Origin: Pseudomonas delhiensis
Lineage (GTDB): Bacteria; Pseudomonadota; Gammaproteobacteria; Pseudomonadales; Pseudomonadaceae
Direction of reading: 5' to 3'
Length of the DNA stretch: 64,000 nt
Assembly (NCBI RefSeq): GCF_900187975.1
Contig: NZ_FZPC01000026.1
Location: 1-64,000, forward strand
Shown in pieces: positions 41,933 to 50,925 of this stretch (position 1 is its first letter; each line of letters opens with the position of its first letter). The position numbers and the translations under genes were made by a program. The notes under the pieces are model-generated. The model was not told the origin of the DNA and ran no database searches. It saw only the letters and a list, made by a program, of their open reading frames with translations.

Positions 41933-43540
41933 CTAGGGCACCGCCCAGCACCAACCCTCGGCACCGGCCTGCAGTCGGCCGTCCAGCTCCAGGGCGGCGA
42001 GGAAGGCCTCGTCGTGGGAGACCACCAGCAACGCGCCACGGTACTGTCGCAGCAACGCTTCCAAGGCCTCCAGGGCCGGGAGGTCGAGGTGGTTGTCCGG
42101 CTCGTCGAGCAGCAGTAATTGCGCCGGCTGTTCGGCATACAACTCGCAGGCCAGCGCCGCCTTGACCCGCTCGCCGCCGCTGAGCATTGCCGCGGGTAGT
42201 TCGATGCGCGCGGCGCCCAGGCCCATCCGGGCCAGGCGCGTGCGCAGGTCGGAAGGCGCCATGCGGCGGTTGCGCTCCAGCAATGACTGCAACACCGAGC
42301 GATCCGCGCGCAGGCTGTGCAGATGTTGGTCCAGATAGGCCGTGTGCACCGTCGTCTCGCAGTAGCCGGCGAGCGGCGCCAGGTGGCCGGCCACGACCTT
42401 GAGCAGGGTCGACTTGCCGCAGCCATTCGCCCCGGTCAGGGCCAGCCGGCGAGGCCCGCAGAGCTGCAGGTCGAGCGGGGCACGGCAGGTGCCGAAGGGC
42501 AGGCGCAGCCCTTCCAGCACGAGCACCCCGCGTTGCGCCGGCAGCTCGCAATCCGGTGCATCCAGCACTACCTCGGCGTCCTGGCGCACCCGTGCGAAGG
42601 CTTCGCGCACCTCGTCGTCCAGTCGCTCGCGGCGCTCGCCGTGCTGGCCATGCAGCCTGGCAATGCTGGCCTGGCTTCGCTCCTTCTGGCGATCCACCAA
42701 GATGGCCGTCTGGTTGGCTTCGCGAGCCTGATGCCGCCCCCTGGCCTGGCGGCGCTCCTGGCGCTCGCGCTGGGCCTGCATTGCGCGTTGCTGGCGTTCA
42801 CGCTCCAGCTTGCGCTGCTGCAACTCGCGCAGCGCGCCATCGCGCTCCAGGTGGTACGCCTCGCGATAGGCGGAATAGCCCCCGGCATAGCTGCGCAGCC
42901 CATCCGCCGACAGCTCCAGGATGCGCTGCATCCCTTCCAGCAACAGGCGGTCATGGCTGACCAGCAACAAACCGCCACGCCAGCGCTGCAATTGTTCGTG
43001 CAGAGCCTCGCGGGCGGGCCGGTCGAGGTGGTTGCTGGGTTCGTCGAGGATCAGGCAGTCGGCCTCGCTGAGCCAGGCACCGAGCAAAGCTACCCGCGTG
43101 GCTTCGCCACCGCTCAGGCGTGCCGCCGGGGTTTCCGCGTCCAGGTGGCCGAGACCGCTGGCGGCCAGCTCCGCCTCCAGGCGCTGACGGATGTCCCAGC
43201 GGCCATCGAGCGATTCGTAGTCCGCCGCCTCCACGCCACCGGCCTCGATACGTGCCAGGGCCTGCAAGGGAGCCGCCACGCCGGCAAGCTCCGCCACGCT
43301 GGCAGTGCTCGCCGGGTGCTGCGCCAGGTAATGCACACGCCCCCGGCGCAGGCAACGCCCGGCGCTGGGCGCCAGTTCGCCGGCGAGGATGCGCGCCAGC
43401 AGCGACTTGCCCACGCCGTTACGCCCCACCAGCCCGGTGCGGCGCTCGTCGAGGCTTTCGTCAATATCGCGGAAGAGGATTTCGCCAGTGGACAACTGGC
43501 AGGTGACGCCTTGCAGCGCCAGGGTGAAGGGGCTCGTCAT
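41933..43540 (-). CDS. ABC-F family ATPase
   Basis: 535 residues, with no membrane segment. Domain 1 has Walker A GRNGVGKS, signature LSGGEATRV and Walker B DCLILDEPSNHLDR; domain 2 has GANGCGKST, LSGGERVKA and LLLLDEPDNHLDL. The linker (about 235-330) is a long Arg/Gln/Glu-rich coiled coil. ABC-F proteins bind the ribosomal E-site; some rescue stalled ribosomes or protect against antibiotics. Which group this belongs to is not clear. ATG 43540 follows TTGGAGTCGGT. The gene lies between two direct copies of the end of the ABM gene, suggesting it was inserted there. Confidence 0.9.
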   Translation of the reverse strand: MTSPFTLALQGVTCQLSTGEILFRDIDESLDERRTGLVGRNGVGKSLLARILAGELAPSAGRCLRRGRVHYLAQHPASTASVAELAGVAAPLQALARIEAGGVEAADYESLDGRWDIRQRLEAELAASGLGHLDAETPAARLSGGEATRVALLGAWLSEADCLILDEPSNHLDRPAREALHEQLQRWRGGLLLVSHDRLLLEGMQRILELSADGLRSYAGGYSAYREAYHLERDGALRELQQRKLERERQQRAMQAQRERQERRQARGRHQAREANQTAILVDRQKERSQASIARLHGQHGERRERLDDEVREAFARVRQDAEVVLDAPDCELPAQRGVLVLEGLRLPFGTCRAPLDLQLCGPRRLALTGANGCGKSTLLKVVAGHLAPLAGYCETTVHTAYLDQHLHSLRADRSVLQSLLERNRRMAPSDLRTRLARMGLGAARIELPAAMLSGGERVKAALACELYAEQPAQLLLLDEPDNHLDLPALEALEALLRQYRGALLVVSHDEAFLAALELDGRLQAGAEGWCWAVP

Positions 43541-44035
43541 ACCGACTCCAATGGATGCCATGAATCCCCCAGGGCATAGAGCCTGGGACGGAAACGGGCC
43601 GTGCGGGCACGGCGGCATCAATTGCGCATCGGACGAACACCTCGCAAAAGGGAATGAAGTGCGCACTATAAAGAGCGACAGCCACGGCTGTCAGCCCCCA
43701 GCAAGACGAACGGAATCAGTGCGGGTACTGGCGCCGCCGGATTGGGAAGCCATCGGGGACTGCGGCACCTGGGAGACCAGGAGCATTCATTTCGACAGCT
43801 TCCGGGTGGCGAAGCGGTTGGCCTGAGGGCCGTCGTCCGTTACCGCGCCGAGGTCTTCGTAGGATGGGTTGAGCCTTGGCGAAACCCATGCGGCCATGGC
43901 GATGGGTATCGCTTCGCTCCACCCATCCTACGAGGGTGTTTCCCCTGCCCATGGGCGCGCTCCCACAGGGGAACAGCATGGGTGGGACGGCGTAGGAGCG
44001 GACTCCGTCCGCGATCCGGCCGCCAGGCCGGTCCC
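43541..44035. repeat. Gene-free stretch: abm remnant, dispersed repeats and a REP pair
   Basis: Besides the remnant above, 43858-43933 holds two opposing copies of the GTAGGATGGGT..GAGC unit and 43991-44040 a REP pair (GTAGGAGCGGACTCCGTCCG / CCGGTCCCCTAC) that runs into the stop codon of the acetyltransferase gene. 43541-43735 contains AT-richer sequence than its neighbours and no recognisable gene. Confidence 0.7.
43735..43826 (+). pseudogene. Remnant of a second copy of the ABM monooxygenase gene
   Basis: The translated piece reads DWEAIGDCGTWETRSIHFDS followed by FRVAKRLA. The intact gene has DWEAAWDCGAT, then, after 18 codons missing here, ARSIHFDS and FLVAERLA. Only the 3' end is present, with an internal deletion and no start. 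Sequence similarity continues past the stop (GGGCCGTCGTCCGT and the GTAGGATGGGTTGAGCC repeat) to about 43900. Confidence 0.8.
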
Positions 44036-44467
44036 CTACAGGCTCATGTGCAGCAGCGGGAATGGCCGGCCCTGGCCATCGGTCTCGGAGCGGCCGGTGT
44101 CATGGAAGCCATAGCGCCGGTAGAAACTCACCGCCTGCAGGTTCTGTTCGTTGACGTCGACGCTGAGGCGGCCACGCAGTTCACGCGCGTAGTCGAGCAG
44201 GTACGTGCCTATGCCCTGGCCGCGTCGTTCGGGGGCGATGAAGAGCATTTCCACATGGGCCTGGTCCAGGCCGATGAAGCCCTGTGGGCAGTCCTCGCCG
44301 TCGACGGCGACCCACACTTCCACCGCCGGCAGGTAGAGGTCGCGCACCTGGGGCAGCAGTTCGGCGATGTCGGCTTCGCTGATGAAGTCGTGGGTGGCGC
44401 GCACCGCGCGCAGCCAGATGTCCAGCAGGGTCGGGTTGTCCGCGGCGAAGCGCTGGCGAATGAGCAT
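44036..44467 (-). CDS. GNAT-family N-acetyltransferase
   Basis: 143 residues from ATG 44467, preceded by ACAGGACGCAACC. The acetyl-CoA site is VEMLFIAPERRGQGIGTYLL (V-x-P-x-R-R-G-x-G-I-G). The C-terminal strand NEQNLQAVSFYRRYGFHDTG is also typical. Its length and ending (LLHMSL) recall YjaB-type acetyltransferases. Substrate unknown. The TAG stop is part of a REP unit (CTGTAGGGGACCGG). Confidence 0.9.
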   Translation of the reverse strand: MLIRQRFAADNPTLLDIWLRAVRATHDFISEADIAELLPQVRDLYLPAVEVWVAVDGEDCPQGFIGLDQAHVEMLFIAPERRGQGIGTYLLDYARELRGRLSVDVNEQNLQAVSFYRRYGFHDTGRSETDGQGRPFPLLHMSL

Positions 44468-44483
44468 GGTTGCGTCCTGTCTT

Positions 44484-44612
44484 GTAGGGCGCATAACGCC
44501 TGAGGCGTTATCCGCCGTTTGGCCTCGGTTCCCGGCGGCTCCGGGGCCGACCTTGGCGTTGGCTGTGGCCGCGGTGTGTCGGCGGATAACCGCGAACGGT
44601 TATGCGCCCTAC
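44484..44612. repeat. 129-base inverted repeat of the GTAGGGCG-ATAAC family
   Basis: Left arm GTAGGGCGCATAACGCC...GGCGTTATCCGCC, right arm GGCGGATAACCGCGAACGGT then TATGCGCCCTAC. The right end overlaps the last bases of tapT, whose TAG stop it supplies. Relatives occur at 6681, 6867, 21835 and 60123. Confidence 0.88.
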
Positions 44613-45220
44613 GATTCATGCCGGGGTTTCAACTCGCGCTGGTGATTGCGCTGGAAAGTCTCCTCCCCCATCGCCGCGATCTGCCCGTCGATCAGCGCCT
44701 CGAACGGGCGCAGCAGCGCGTCGAAGGATTGCGGTGCATCCAGCGCGTTCAATGCATGTACCACCGCCTCGATGGTCGACAACGCGCCTTCGGCCGGCGC
44801 CTTGCGCAGGCGGTAGCGCGAGCTCAGGCCCTCGGGCAGGGCCACCCGCGGCAGGGCCGCCAGGTGCGGGTTGAGGTGCAGCAGCTTGCGCGCCTTGCGC
44901 CAGGTGCCGTCGGGCACCACCAGCAGGCGCGGCTGGATGGCCGGGCGGGTGGCCAGTTCGGCGAGGGGGATGGCGCTTTCGCCGGGGAACAGCAGCCAGG
45001 CGTCCTCGGCGGAGAGGTCGAGGCCGCTGAAATCCTCACCCACCCGCAGTTCGGCGTTGGCCAGGCCGAGGGCCGCCAGGCGCGCGGTGTTCAGGGCGTG
45101 GCCAACTTCGCTGGAGTGCTGCAGCAGGAGTATGCGGGTGCGGTTGTCCAGATGCGGGATCAGCGCGCACAGGCAATGGCCCTGCGGCCGCAGGCAGCGT
45201 TCGCAGCGGGCGCGGCTCAT
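44609..45220 (-). CDS. tapT: DTW-domain tRNA-uridine aminocarboxypropyltransferase
   Basis: 203 residues. It transfers the 3-amino-3-carboxypropyl group of S-adenosylmethionine to uridine-47 of tRNA. The N-terminal zinc-type cysteines (CERCLRPQGHCLC) and the DGTW motif (VVPDGTWRKARKLL) define the family. The start overlaps the gbuR stop by ATGA, so the two are co-translated although their roles seem unrelated. The last codons GAA TCG TAG enter a dispersed repeat. Confidence 0.9.
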   Translation of the reverse strand: MSRARCERCLRPQGHCLCALIPHLDNRTRILLLQHSSEVGHALNTARLAALGLANAELRVGEDFSGLDLSAEDAWLLFPGESAIPLAELATRPAIQPRLLVVPDGTWRKARKLLHLNPHLAALPRVALPEGLSSRYRLRKAPAEGALSTIEAVVHALNALDAPQSFDALLRPFEALIDGQIAAMGEETFQRNHQRELKPRHES

Positions 45221-46113
45221 GGTTTGCCCGGCTGCGTGCGCAGCAGGTCGCGGAAGTTCTGGATCAGCGGCTCGCGGGAGCGGCCGCGGCGCAGGATCAG
45301 CGAGAACGGCGCCTGGTAGCCGAAGGTGGCCGGCAGCAGCGCGCGCAGCCTGCCCTGCTCCACCCAGGGGTGCGCATAGTGTTCGGGCAGGTAGCCGATG
45401 TAGCCGCCGGAGAGGATCAGGATCAGCTGCGCTTCCATACTTTCCACGGTCGCCGCGCTGTGCTTGAAGCCGTGGCGCGCCAGTTCCGCCTGGCTCCAGT
45501 AGCCGCGGCCGACCATGCGCTGCTGGGTGATCAGCTCGGCGGGGATGCGCCGGCCGTCGAACAGCGGGTGGCGGTCGCTGCAGTACAGCCAGTGCTGCTC
45601 GCGGTACAGCGGCTGGTAGACCAGGCCGTTCATGCGGCTGAAGAAGGAGCCGATGGCCAGGTCCAGGCGGTTGTCCAGCACCGCCAGCTGCAGTTCGTAG
45701 GGGCTCTGCACCTGCAGGTGCAGGTGCACCGCCGGGTGCAGGCCGCTGAAAGAGCCGATGACGTCGGCCAGCGGCAGCGCCGGGTCGCTCACGGTGGAGT
45801 CCAGCACGCCGAGGTTGAGGGTGCCGCGCAACTCGCCCTTGAGGGTGGCCGCATAGCGCTCGAAGCCTTCCAGTTCGCCGAGGATGCGCAGGGTTTCCTG
45901 GTGGAACAGCTCGCCCTTGCTGGTCAGGCCGAAGCCGCCGCGGCCGCGGTGGCAGAGCACGATGCCCAGCTGGTTCTCCAACTGGCTCATGTAGGTGCTG
46001 ATGGCCGAGGTGGACAGGTTCAGCTCCTGCTGCGCCGAGGCGAAGCCCTGGTTGCGCACCACGCAGGCGAAAATCCGCAGAAGCTTGACGTCGGGCAGGG
46101 CGCTGGCGCTCAT
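45217..46113 (-). CDS. gbuR: LysR-family activator of the guanidinobutyrase gene
   Basis: 298 residues. N-terminal helix-turn-helix LLRIFACVVRNQGFASAQQE with LNLSTSAISTYMSQLENQLG, then an effector-binding domain. ATG 46113 follows CCGGAGCCCTTC. It is divergent from gbuA across 286 bases, the same arrangement as P. aeruginosa gbuR-gbuA, where GbuR activates gbuA in response to 4-guanidinobutyrate. Confidence 0.9.
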   Translation of the reverse strand: MSASALPDVKLLRIFACVVRNQGFASAQQELNLSTSAISTYMSQLENQLGIVLCHRGRGGFGLTSKGELFHQETLRILGELEGFERYAATLKGELRGTLNLGVLDSTVSDPALPLADVIGSFSGLHPAVHLHLQVQSPYELQLAVLDNRLDLAIGSFFSRMNGLVYQPLYREQHWLYCSDRHPLFDGRRIPAELITQQRMVGRGYWSQAELARHGFKHSAATVESMEAQLILILSGGYIGYLPEHYAHPWVEQGRLRALLPATFGYQAPFSLILRRGRSREPLIQNFRDLLRTQPGKP

Positions 46114-46399
46114 GAAGGGCTCCGGAATTCGGGGTGAAGAGGCTCCAGTTCAACCGTCCGTGGACTGGCACCGGGCCAGACCGTTCGTCGTCGCCCGACC
46201 TGCAGGTCACATGCGGCGGGCCCGGCGCCGAGGGCGCTGCGACAGGACAGCGCAGTCTAGCCGTGGAAGTAAGTTTAGAAAACTCTGAACTGATTATTTG
46301 TAGCCAGCGATTTTTCCCACTACCGGGCATGACCAGAATCCGGCCTCAGTATCAACAAGCCTGTTTCCACGAAAACAGCGAATCCCGTGAGGCCTACCC

Positions 46400-47359
46400 A
46401 TGGACAAGAAACTCCACCAGCCCCTGGGCGGAAACGAAATGCCGCGCTTCGGCGGCATCGCCACCATGATGCGCCTGCCGCATATCCAGGCCCCCGAGGA
46501 GCTCAACGAGCTCGACGCCGCCTTCGTCGGCGTGCCCCTGGACATCGGCACCTCCCTGCGCTCCGGCACCCGTTTCGGGCCCCGCGAGATCCGCGCCGAA
46601 TCGGTGATGATCCGCCCGTACAACATGGCCACCGGCGCTGCGCCCTTCGATTCGCTGAACATCGCCGACATCGGTGACGTGGCGATCAACACCTTCAACC
46701 TGCTGGAGGCCGTGCGCATCATCGAGGAGGCCTACGACAAGATCCTCGACCACGGCATCGTCCCGCTGACCCTCGGCGGCGACCACACCATCACCCTGCC
46801 GATCCTGCGCGCCATCCACAAGAAGCATGGCAAGGTCGGCCTGGTCCACATCGACGCCCACGCCGACGTCAACGACCACATGTTCGGCGAGAAGATCGCC
46901 CACGGCACCACCTTCCGCCGCGCCGTGGAAGAAGGCCTGCTGGACTGCGACCGCGTGGTGCAGATCGGCCTGCGCGCCCAGGGCTACACCGCCGAGGACT
47001 TCAACTGGAGCCGCAAGCAGGGCTTCCGCGTGGTGCAGGCCGAGGAGTGCTGGCACCAGTCGCTGGCCCCGCTGATGGCCGAGGTGCGCGAGAAGGTCGG
47101 CGGCGGCCCGGTGTACCTGTCCTTCGACATCGACGGCATCGACCCGGCCTGGGCGCCCGGCACCGGCACCCCGGAAATCGGCGGCCTGACCACCATCCAG
47201 GCGATGGAGATCGTGCGTGGCTGCCAGGGCCTGGACATCATCGGCTGCGACCTGGTCGAGGTCTCCCCGCCCTACGACACCACCGGCAACACCTCGTTGC
47301 TCGGCGCCAACCTGCTGTACGAAATGCTCTGCATCCTCCCGGGCGTACAGCGCCGCTGA
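46400..47359 (+). CDS. gbuA: Guanidinobutyrase
   Basis: 319 residues, ureohydrolase family. It hydrolyses 4-guanidinobutyrate to 4-aminobutyrate and urea. The binuclear manganese ligands are His129 (GGDHT), Asp152, His154, Asp156 (HIDAHADVND), Asp243 and Asp245 (SFDIDGIDPAWAPG). Agmatinases and guanidinopropionase share this core, so the substrate is assigned from length and from the conserved neighbours (gbuR, two transporters and a ThDP enzyme). It is first gene of the cluster. Confidence 0.92.
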   Translation: MDKKLHQPLGGNEMPRFGGIATMMRLPHIQAPEELNELDAAFVGVPLDIGTSLRSGTRFGPREIRAESVMIRPYNMATGAAPFDSLNIADIGDVAINTFNLLEAVRIIEEAYDKILDHGIVPLTLGGDHTITLPILRAIHKKHGKVGLVHIDAHADVNDHMFGEKIAHGTTFRRAVEEGLLDCDRVVQIGLRAQGYTAEDFNWSRKQGFRVVQAEECWHQSLAPLMAEVREKVGGGPVYLSFDIDGIDPAWAPGTGTPEIGGLTTIQAMEIVRGCQGLDIIGCDLVEVSPPYDTTGNTSLLGANLLYEMLCILPGVQRR

Positions 47360-47368
47360 GTGGCCCAA

Positions 47369-47773
47369 ATGCATAACGACGCCTGCGTAGCACAGGTGCT
47401 GGAGGCTGCCCGCGCGCTCGTGGCAGCCTTCGCGCGCACCGACACCGAGGCCTACTTCGCGGCCTTCAGCGAAGACGCCAGCTTCATCTTCCACAACTGG
47501 CCGCAGCCGCTGCGCACCCGCGCGGCCTACCGCGAGGTGTGGGAGGGCTGGTTGCGTGACGACGGCTTCGAGGTCCTCGACTGCCAGTCCAGCAACGCTT
47601 TCGTCAGCCTGCAGGGCGAGGACGTGGCGATCTTCAGCCACGACGTCGCCACGCGGCTGCGCATCCAGGGAACGGAGAGCCTGAACCACGAGCGGGAGAC
47701 CATCGTCTTCCGCCGTGAACAACAACAAGGCCGCTGGCTGGCCGTCCACGAGCACCTGTCGCCGACGCCATGA
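47369..47773 (+). CDS. SnoaL/NTF2-like small protein
   Basis: About 134 residues from ATG 47369, 10 bases after the gbuA stop; GAGTGG overlapping that stop can serve as ribosome site. A GTG right after the stop (47360) is a possible alternative. The sequence has the NTF2-like cone fold pattern (ALVAAFARTDTEAYFAAFSE, then RETIVFRREQQQGRWLAVHE). Such domains in this position may act on or bind a small catabolic intermediate. Function unknown. Confidence 0.8.
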   Translation: MHNDACVAQVLEAARALVAAFARTDTEAYFAAFSEDASFIFHNWPQPLRTRAAYREVWEGWLRDDGFEVLDCQSSNAFVSLQGEDVAIFSHDVATRLRIQGTESLNHERETIVFRREQQQGRWLAVHEHLSPTP

Positions 47774-47798
47774 GGCAGGACTTTCCCGGGAGGAAGTC

Positions 47799-49313
47799 AT
47801 GGATAATAAGAACAACGCACACGCAATCACGACCATCGAGACCTTCGGCGTCGAACAGATTCCCGACGCCGAGCGCAACGCCACGCCCACCGACCTGTTC
47901 CGCATGATCTTCGGTGGCGCCAACACCTTCGCCACCGCCGTGCTCGGCAGCTTCCCGGTGCTCTTCGGGCTGTCGTTCCAGGCCGGCGCCTGGGCCATCG
48001 TCCTGGGCGTGCTGGTCGGCGCGCTGATCCTGGCGCCCATGGGCCTGTTCGGCCCGATCAACGGCACCAACAACGCAGTCTCCTCGGGCGCGCACTTCGG
48101 CGTGCACGGGCGGATCGTCGGTTCGTTCCTCTCGCTGCTCACCGCCATCGCCTTCTTCTCGCTGTCCGTATGGAGCTCGGGCGACGCCCTGGTCGGCGGC
48201 GCCAAGCGCCTGTTCGGCCTGCCGGAAACCGACCTGACCCTGGGCCTGGCCTACGGCCTGTTCGCGGTGCTGGTGCTGACCGTGTGCATCTATGGCTTCC
48301 GCTTCATGCTGCTGGTCAACAAGATCGCCGTGTGGGCCGCCAGCCTGCTGTTCCTGCTGGGCGTGTTCGCCTTCGCCGGCCCCTTCGACGCCGGCTACGC
48401 CGGCAGCGTGCAACTGGGTGGCGAGGGCTTCTGGGCCGCCTTCATCGGCGCCACCCTGCTGGCCATGAGCAACCCGGTGTCCTTCGGCGCCTTCCTCGGC
48501 GACTGGGCCCGCTACATCCCGCGCCAGGCCTCCAAGCAGCGCATCATGCTGGCGGTGCTGCTGTCGCAGCTGGCCACGCTGATCCCGTTCTTCTTCGGCC
48601 TGGTCACCGCCACCATCGTGGCCGTCAAGGCACCGGACTACATCGCCGCGAACAACTACGTCGGTGGCCTGCTGGCCATCTCGCCGAGCTGGTTCTTCCT
48701 GCCGGTGTGCCTGATCGCCACCATCGGCGGCATGTCCACCGGCACCACCTCGCTGTACGGCACCGGCCTGGACATGTCCAGCGTGTTCCCGCGGCTGCTC
48801 AACCGCGTGCAGGCCACCCTGTTCATCGGCCTGCTGTCCATCGCCTTCATCTTCATCGGCCGCTTCGCCGCCAACCTGGTGCAGAGCGTGTCCACCTTCG
48901 CCGTGCTGATCATCACCTGCACCAGCCCCTGGATGGTGATCATGATCCTCGGCCTGATCACCCGCCGCGGCTTCTACCACGCCGACGACCTGCAGGTGTT
49001 CACCCGCGGCCAGCAAGGCGGCGCCTACTGGTTCCACCACGGCTGGAACTGGCGCGGCATGGGCGCCTGGATCCCCAGCGCTGTCCTCGGCCTGTGCTTC
49101 GTCAACCTGCCGGGCCAGTTCGTCGGCCCGCTGGGCGACCTGGCCGGCGGCATCGACATCAGCCTGCCGGTGACCCTCGGCCTGGCCGCCCTGCTCTACC
49201 TGACCCTGCTGCGCACCTTCCCGGAATCCGCCGGGGTGTACGGCCCGCAAGGCCCGCGCTGGGTCGGCAGCCACGACCGCCCGGTGCTCGGCATCAACGA
49301 GCCGGCGGCCTGA
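47799..49313 (+). CDS. NCS1-type nucleobase/cation symporter
   Basis: 504 residues with about twelve membrane segments. ATG 47799 follows GGGAGGAAGTC. Typical NCS1 positions include the N-terminal ERNATPTDLFRMIFGGANTF and GPINGTNNAVSSGAHFGVHG. The family carries purines, pyrimidines, hydantoins and thiamin; in this cluster it may carry a guanidino compound or related cation, which is inference from context. Confidence 0.88.
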   Translation: MDNKNNAHAITTIETFGVEQIPDAERNATPTDLFRMIFGGANTFATAVLGSFPVLFGLSFQAGAWAIVLGVLVGALILAPMGLFGPINGTNNAVSSGAHFGVHGRIVGSFLSLLTAIAFFSLSVWSSGDALVGGAKRLFGLPETDLTLGLAYGLFAVLVLTVCIYGFRFMLLVNKIAVWAASLLFLLGVFAFAGPFDAGYAGSVQLGGEGFWAAFIGATLLAMSNPVSFGAFLGDWARYIPRQASKQRIMLAVLLSQLATLIPFFFGLVTATIVAVKAPDYIAANNYVGGLLAISPSWFFLPVCLIATIGGMSTGTTSLYGTGLDMSSVFPRLLNRVQATLFIGLLSIAFIFIGRFAANLVQSVSTFAVLIITCTSPWMVIMILGLITRRGFYHADDLQVFTRGQQGGAYWFHHGWNWRGMGAWIPSAVLGLCFVNLPGQFVGPLGDLAGGIDISLPVTLGLAALLYLTLLRTFPESAGVYGPQGPRWVGSHDRPVLGINEPAA

Positions 49314-49452
49314 ACCCGCGCCCCCCTGCCTGGGGCGCAGCACCAAGCAAGTACCTGTGAGACGCCGACGGGCCGGTTGCCACCGGTCCGCAGGCCTACC
49401 GTCCGCCACCCGCGGCCGGCAACAATGACAATTCGAGTGTGAGGAGCCGATC

Positions 49453-50832
49453 ATGGCCTTGGATATAATCGTCGTTCTGATCTATGCCGCCGGCATGCTG
49501 GTACTGGGCTGGTACGGCATGCGCCGGGCGAAGACCCACGAGGACTTTCTGGTAGCGGGACGCAACCTTGGCCCGTCGTTCTACATGGGCACCATGGCCG
49601 CCACCGTGCTCGGCGGCGCCTCCACCGTTGGCACCGTGCGCCTGGGCTACGTCCACGGCATCTCCGGCTTCTGGCTGTGCGCCGCGCTGGGCGCCGGCAT
49701 CATCGCGCTGAACCTGTTCCTGGCCAAGCCGCTGCTGAAGCTGCGCATCTTCACCGTCACCCAGGTCCTGGAGCGCCGCTACAACCCCATGGCGCGCCAG
49801 GCCAGCGCGGTGATCATGTTCGCCTACGCGCTGATGATCGGCACCGTCTCCACCCTGGCCATCGGCACCGTGATGCAGGTGCTGTTCGGCCTGCCGTTCT
49901 GGGTCTCGGTGCTGCTCGGCGGTGGCGTGGTGGTGGTCTATTCGACCATCGGCGGCATGTGGTCGCTGACCCTCACCGACATCGTCCAGTTCATCATCAA
50001 GACCGTCGGCCTGATGTTCCTGCTGCTGCCGATCTGCCTGTACCGCGTGGGCGGCTGGGACGAGCTGGTGGCCAAGCTGCCGGCCAGCGCCTTCAGCTTC
50101 CACACCATCGGCTACGACACCATCATCACCTACTTCCTGATCTACTTCTTCGGCATCCTCATCGGCCAGGACATCTGGCAGCGCGTTTTCACCGCGCGCA
50201 GCGAGGGCGTGGCCAAGTACGCCGGCACCGCCGCCGGCGTGTACTGCGTGATCTACGGCCTGGTCGGCGCGCTGATCGGCATGTGCGCCAAGGTCCTGCT
50301 GCCCAACCTGGACAACGTCAACAATGCCTTCGCCGCCATCGTCCAGGCCTCGCTGCCGGACGGCATCCGCGGCCTGGTGATCGCCGCCGCCCTGGCCGCG
50401 ATGATGTCCACCGCCAGCGCCGGCCTGCTGGCCGCCTCCACCACCCTGACCGAGGACCTGCTGCCGAAACTGCGTGGCGGCAAGACCTCCAGCCTGGGCA
50501 TCAACCGCCTCTTCACCGCCCTCACCGGCCTGGTGGTACTGGTCATTGCCCTGGTGGTGAACGACGTGATCAGCGCCCTGACCCTGGCCTACAACCTGCT
50601 GGTGGGCGGCATGCTGATCCCGCTGATCGGCGCCATCTACTGGAAGCGCGCCACCACCGCCGGCGCCATCAGCAGCATGAGCCTGGGCTTCGTCACCGCC
50701 CTGGTGTTCATGCTCAAGGATGGCTTCGACGCCAACACCCCGATCTACTACAGCCTGGCCATCGGCCTGGTGAGCTTCGTCGTGGTCAGCCTGCTGTCGC
50801 GCCGCCCGGCGGCGGCCGCCAGCGTCGCCTGA
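49453..50832 (+). CDS. Sodium:solute symporter (SSS family)
   Basis: 459 residues, twelve to thirteen membrane segments. The start follows TGAGGAGCCGATC. The SSS pattern includes the unwound first helix region (MRRAKTHEDFLVAGRNLGP) and GGMWSLTLTDIVQFIIKTVG. It is the second transporter of the gbu cluster, so 4-guanidinobutyrate uptake is a reasonable guess, but which of the two does it cannot be told. A terminator follows. Confidence 0.9.
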   Translation: MALDIIVVLIYAAGMLVLGWYGMRRAKTHEDFLVAGRNLGPSFYMGTMAATVLGGASTVGTVRLGYVHGISGFWLCAALGAGIIALNLFLAKPLLKLRIFTVTQVLERRYNPMARQASAVIMFAYALMIGTVSTLAIGTVMQVLFGLPFWVSVLLGGGVVVVYSTIGGMWSLTLTDIVQFIIKTVGLMFLLLPICLYRVGGWDELVAKLPASAFSFHTIGYDTIITYFLIYFFGILIGQDIWQRVFTARSEGVAKYAGTAAGVYCVIYGLVGALIGMCAKVLLPNLDNVNNAFAAIVQASLPDGIRGLVIAAALAAMMSTASAGLLAASTTLTEDLLPKLRGGKTSSLGINRLFTALTGLVVLVIALVVNDVISALTLAYNLLVGGMLIPLIGAIYWKRATTAGAISSMSLGFVTALVFMLKDGFDANTPIYYSLAIGLVSFVVVSLLSRRPAAAASVA

Positions 50833-50852
50833 CGCGCACGGTGCGATGAACA

Positions 50853-50890
50853 AGGGCGCGGCGAGTCGATCTCCGCGCCCTCTTCGTTTT
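50853..50890 (+). terminator. Terminator after the sodium:solute symporter
   Basis: Stem AGGGCGCGG / CCGCGCCCT with an 11-base loop and CTTCGTTTTCC after it, between the symporter and the ThDP enzyme gene. It may separate the last gene of the cluster into its own unit or attenuate it. Confidence 0.75.
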
Positions 50891-50925
50891 CCCCACTTCC
50901 TCACCCACGAACAAAAGGAACTGCC

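Noticed and set aside
43389-43826. Complete gene in the region upstream of the ABC-F gene
   Set aside because: The frame has no start context, and only its last third resembles a protein (the abm remnant); the first part is antisense to the ABC-F start.
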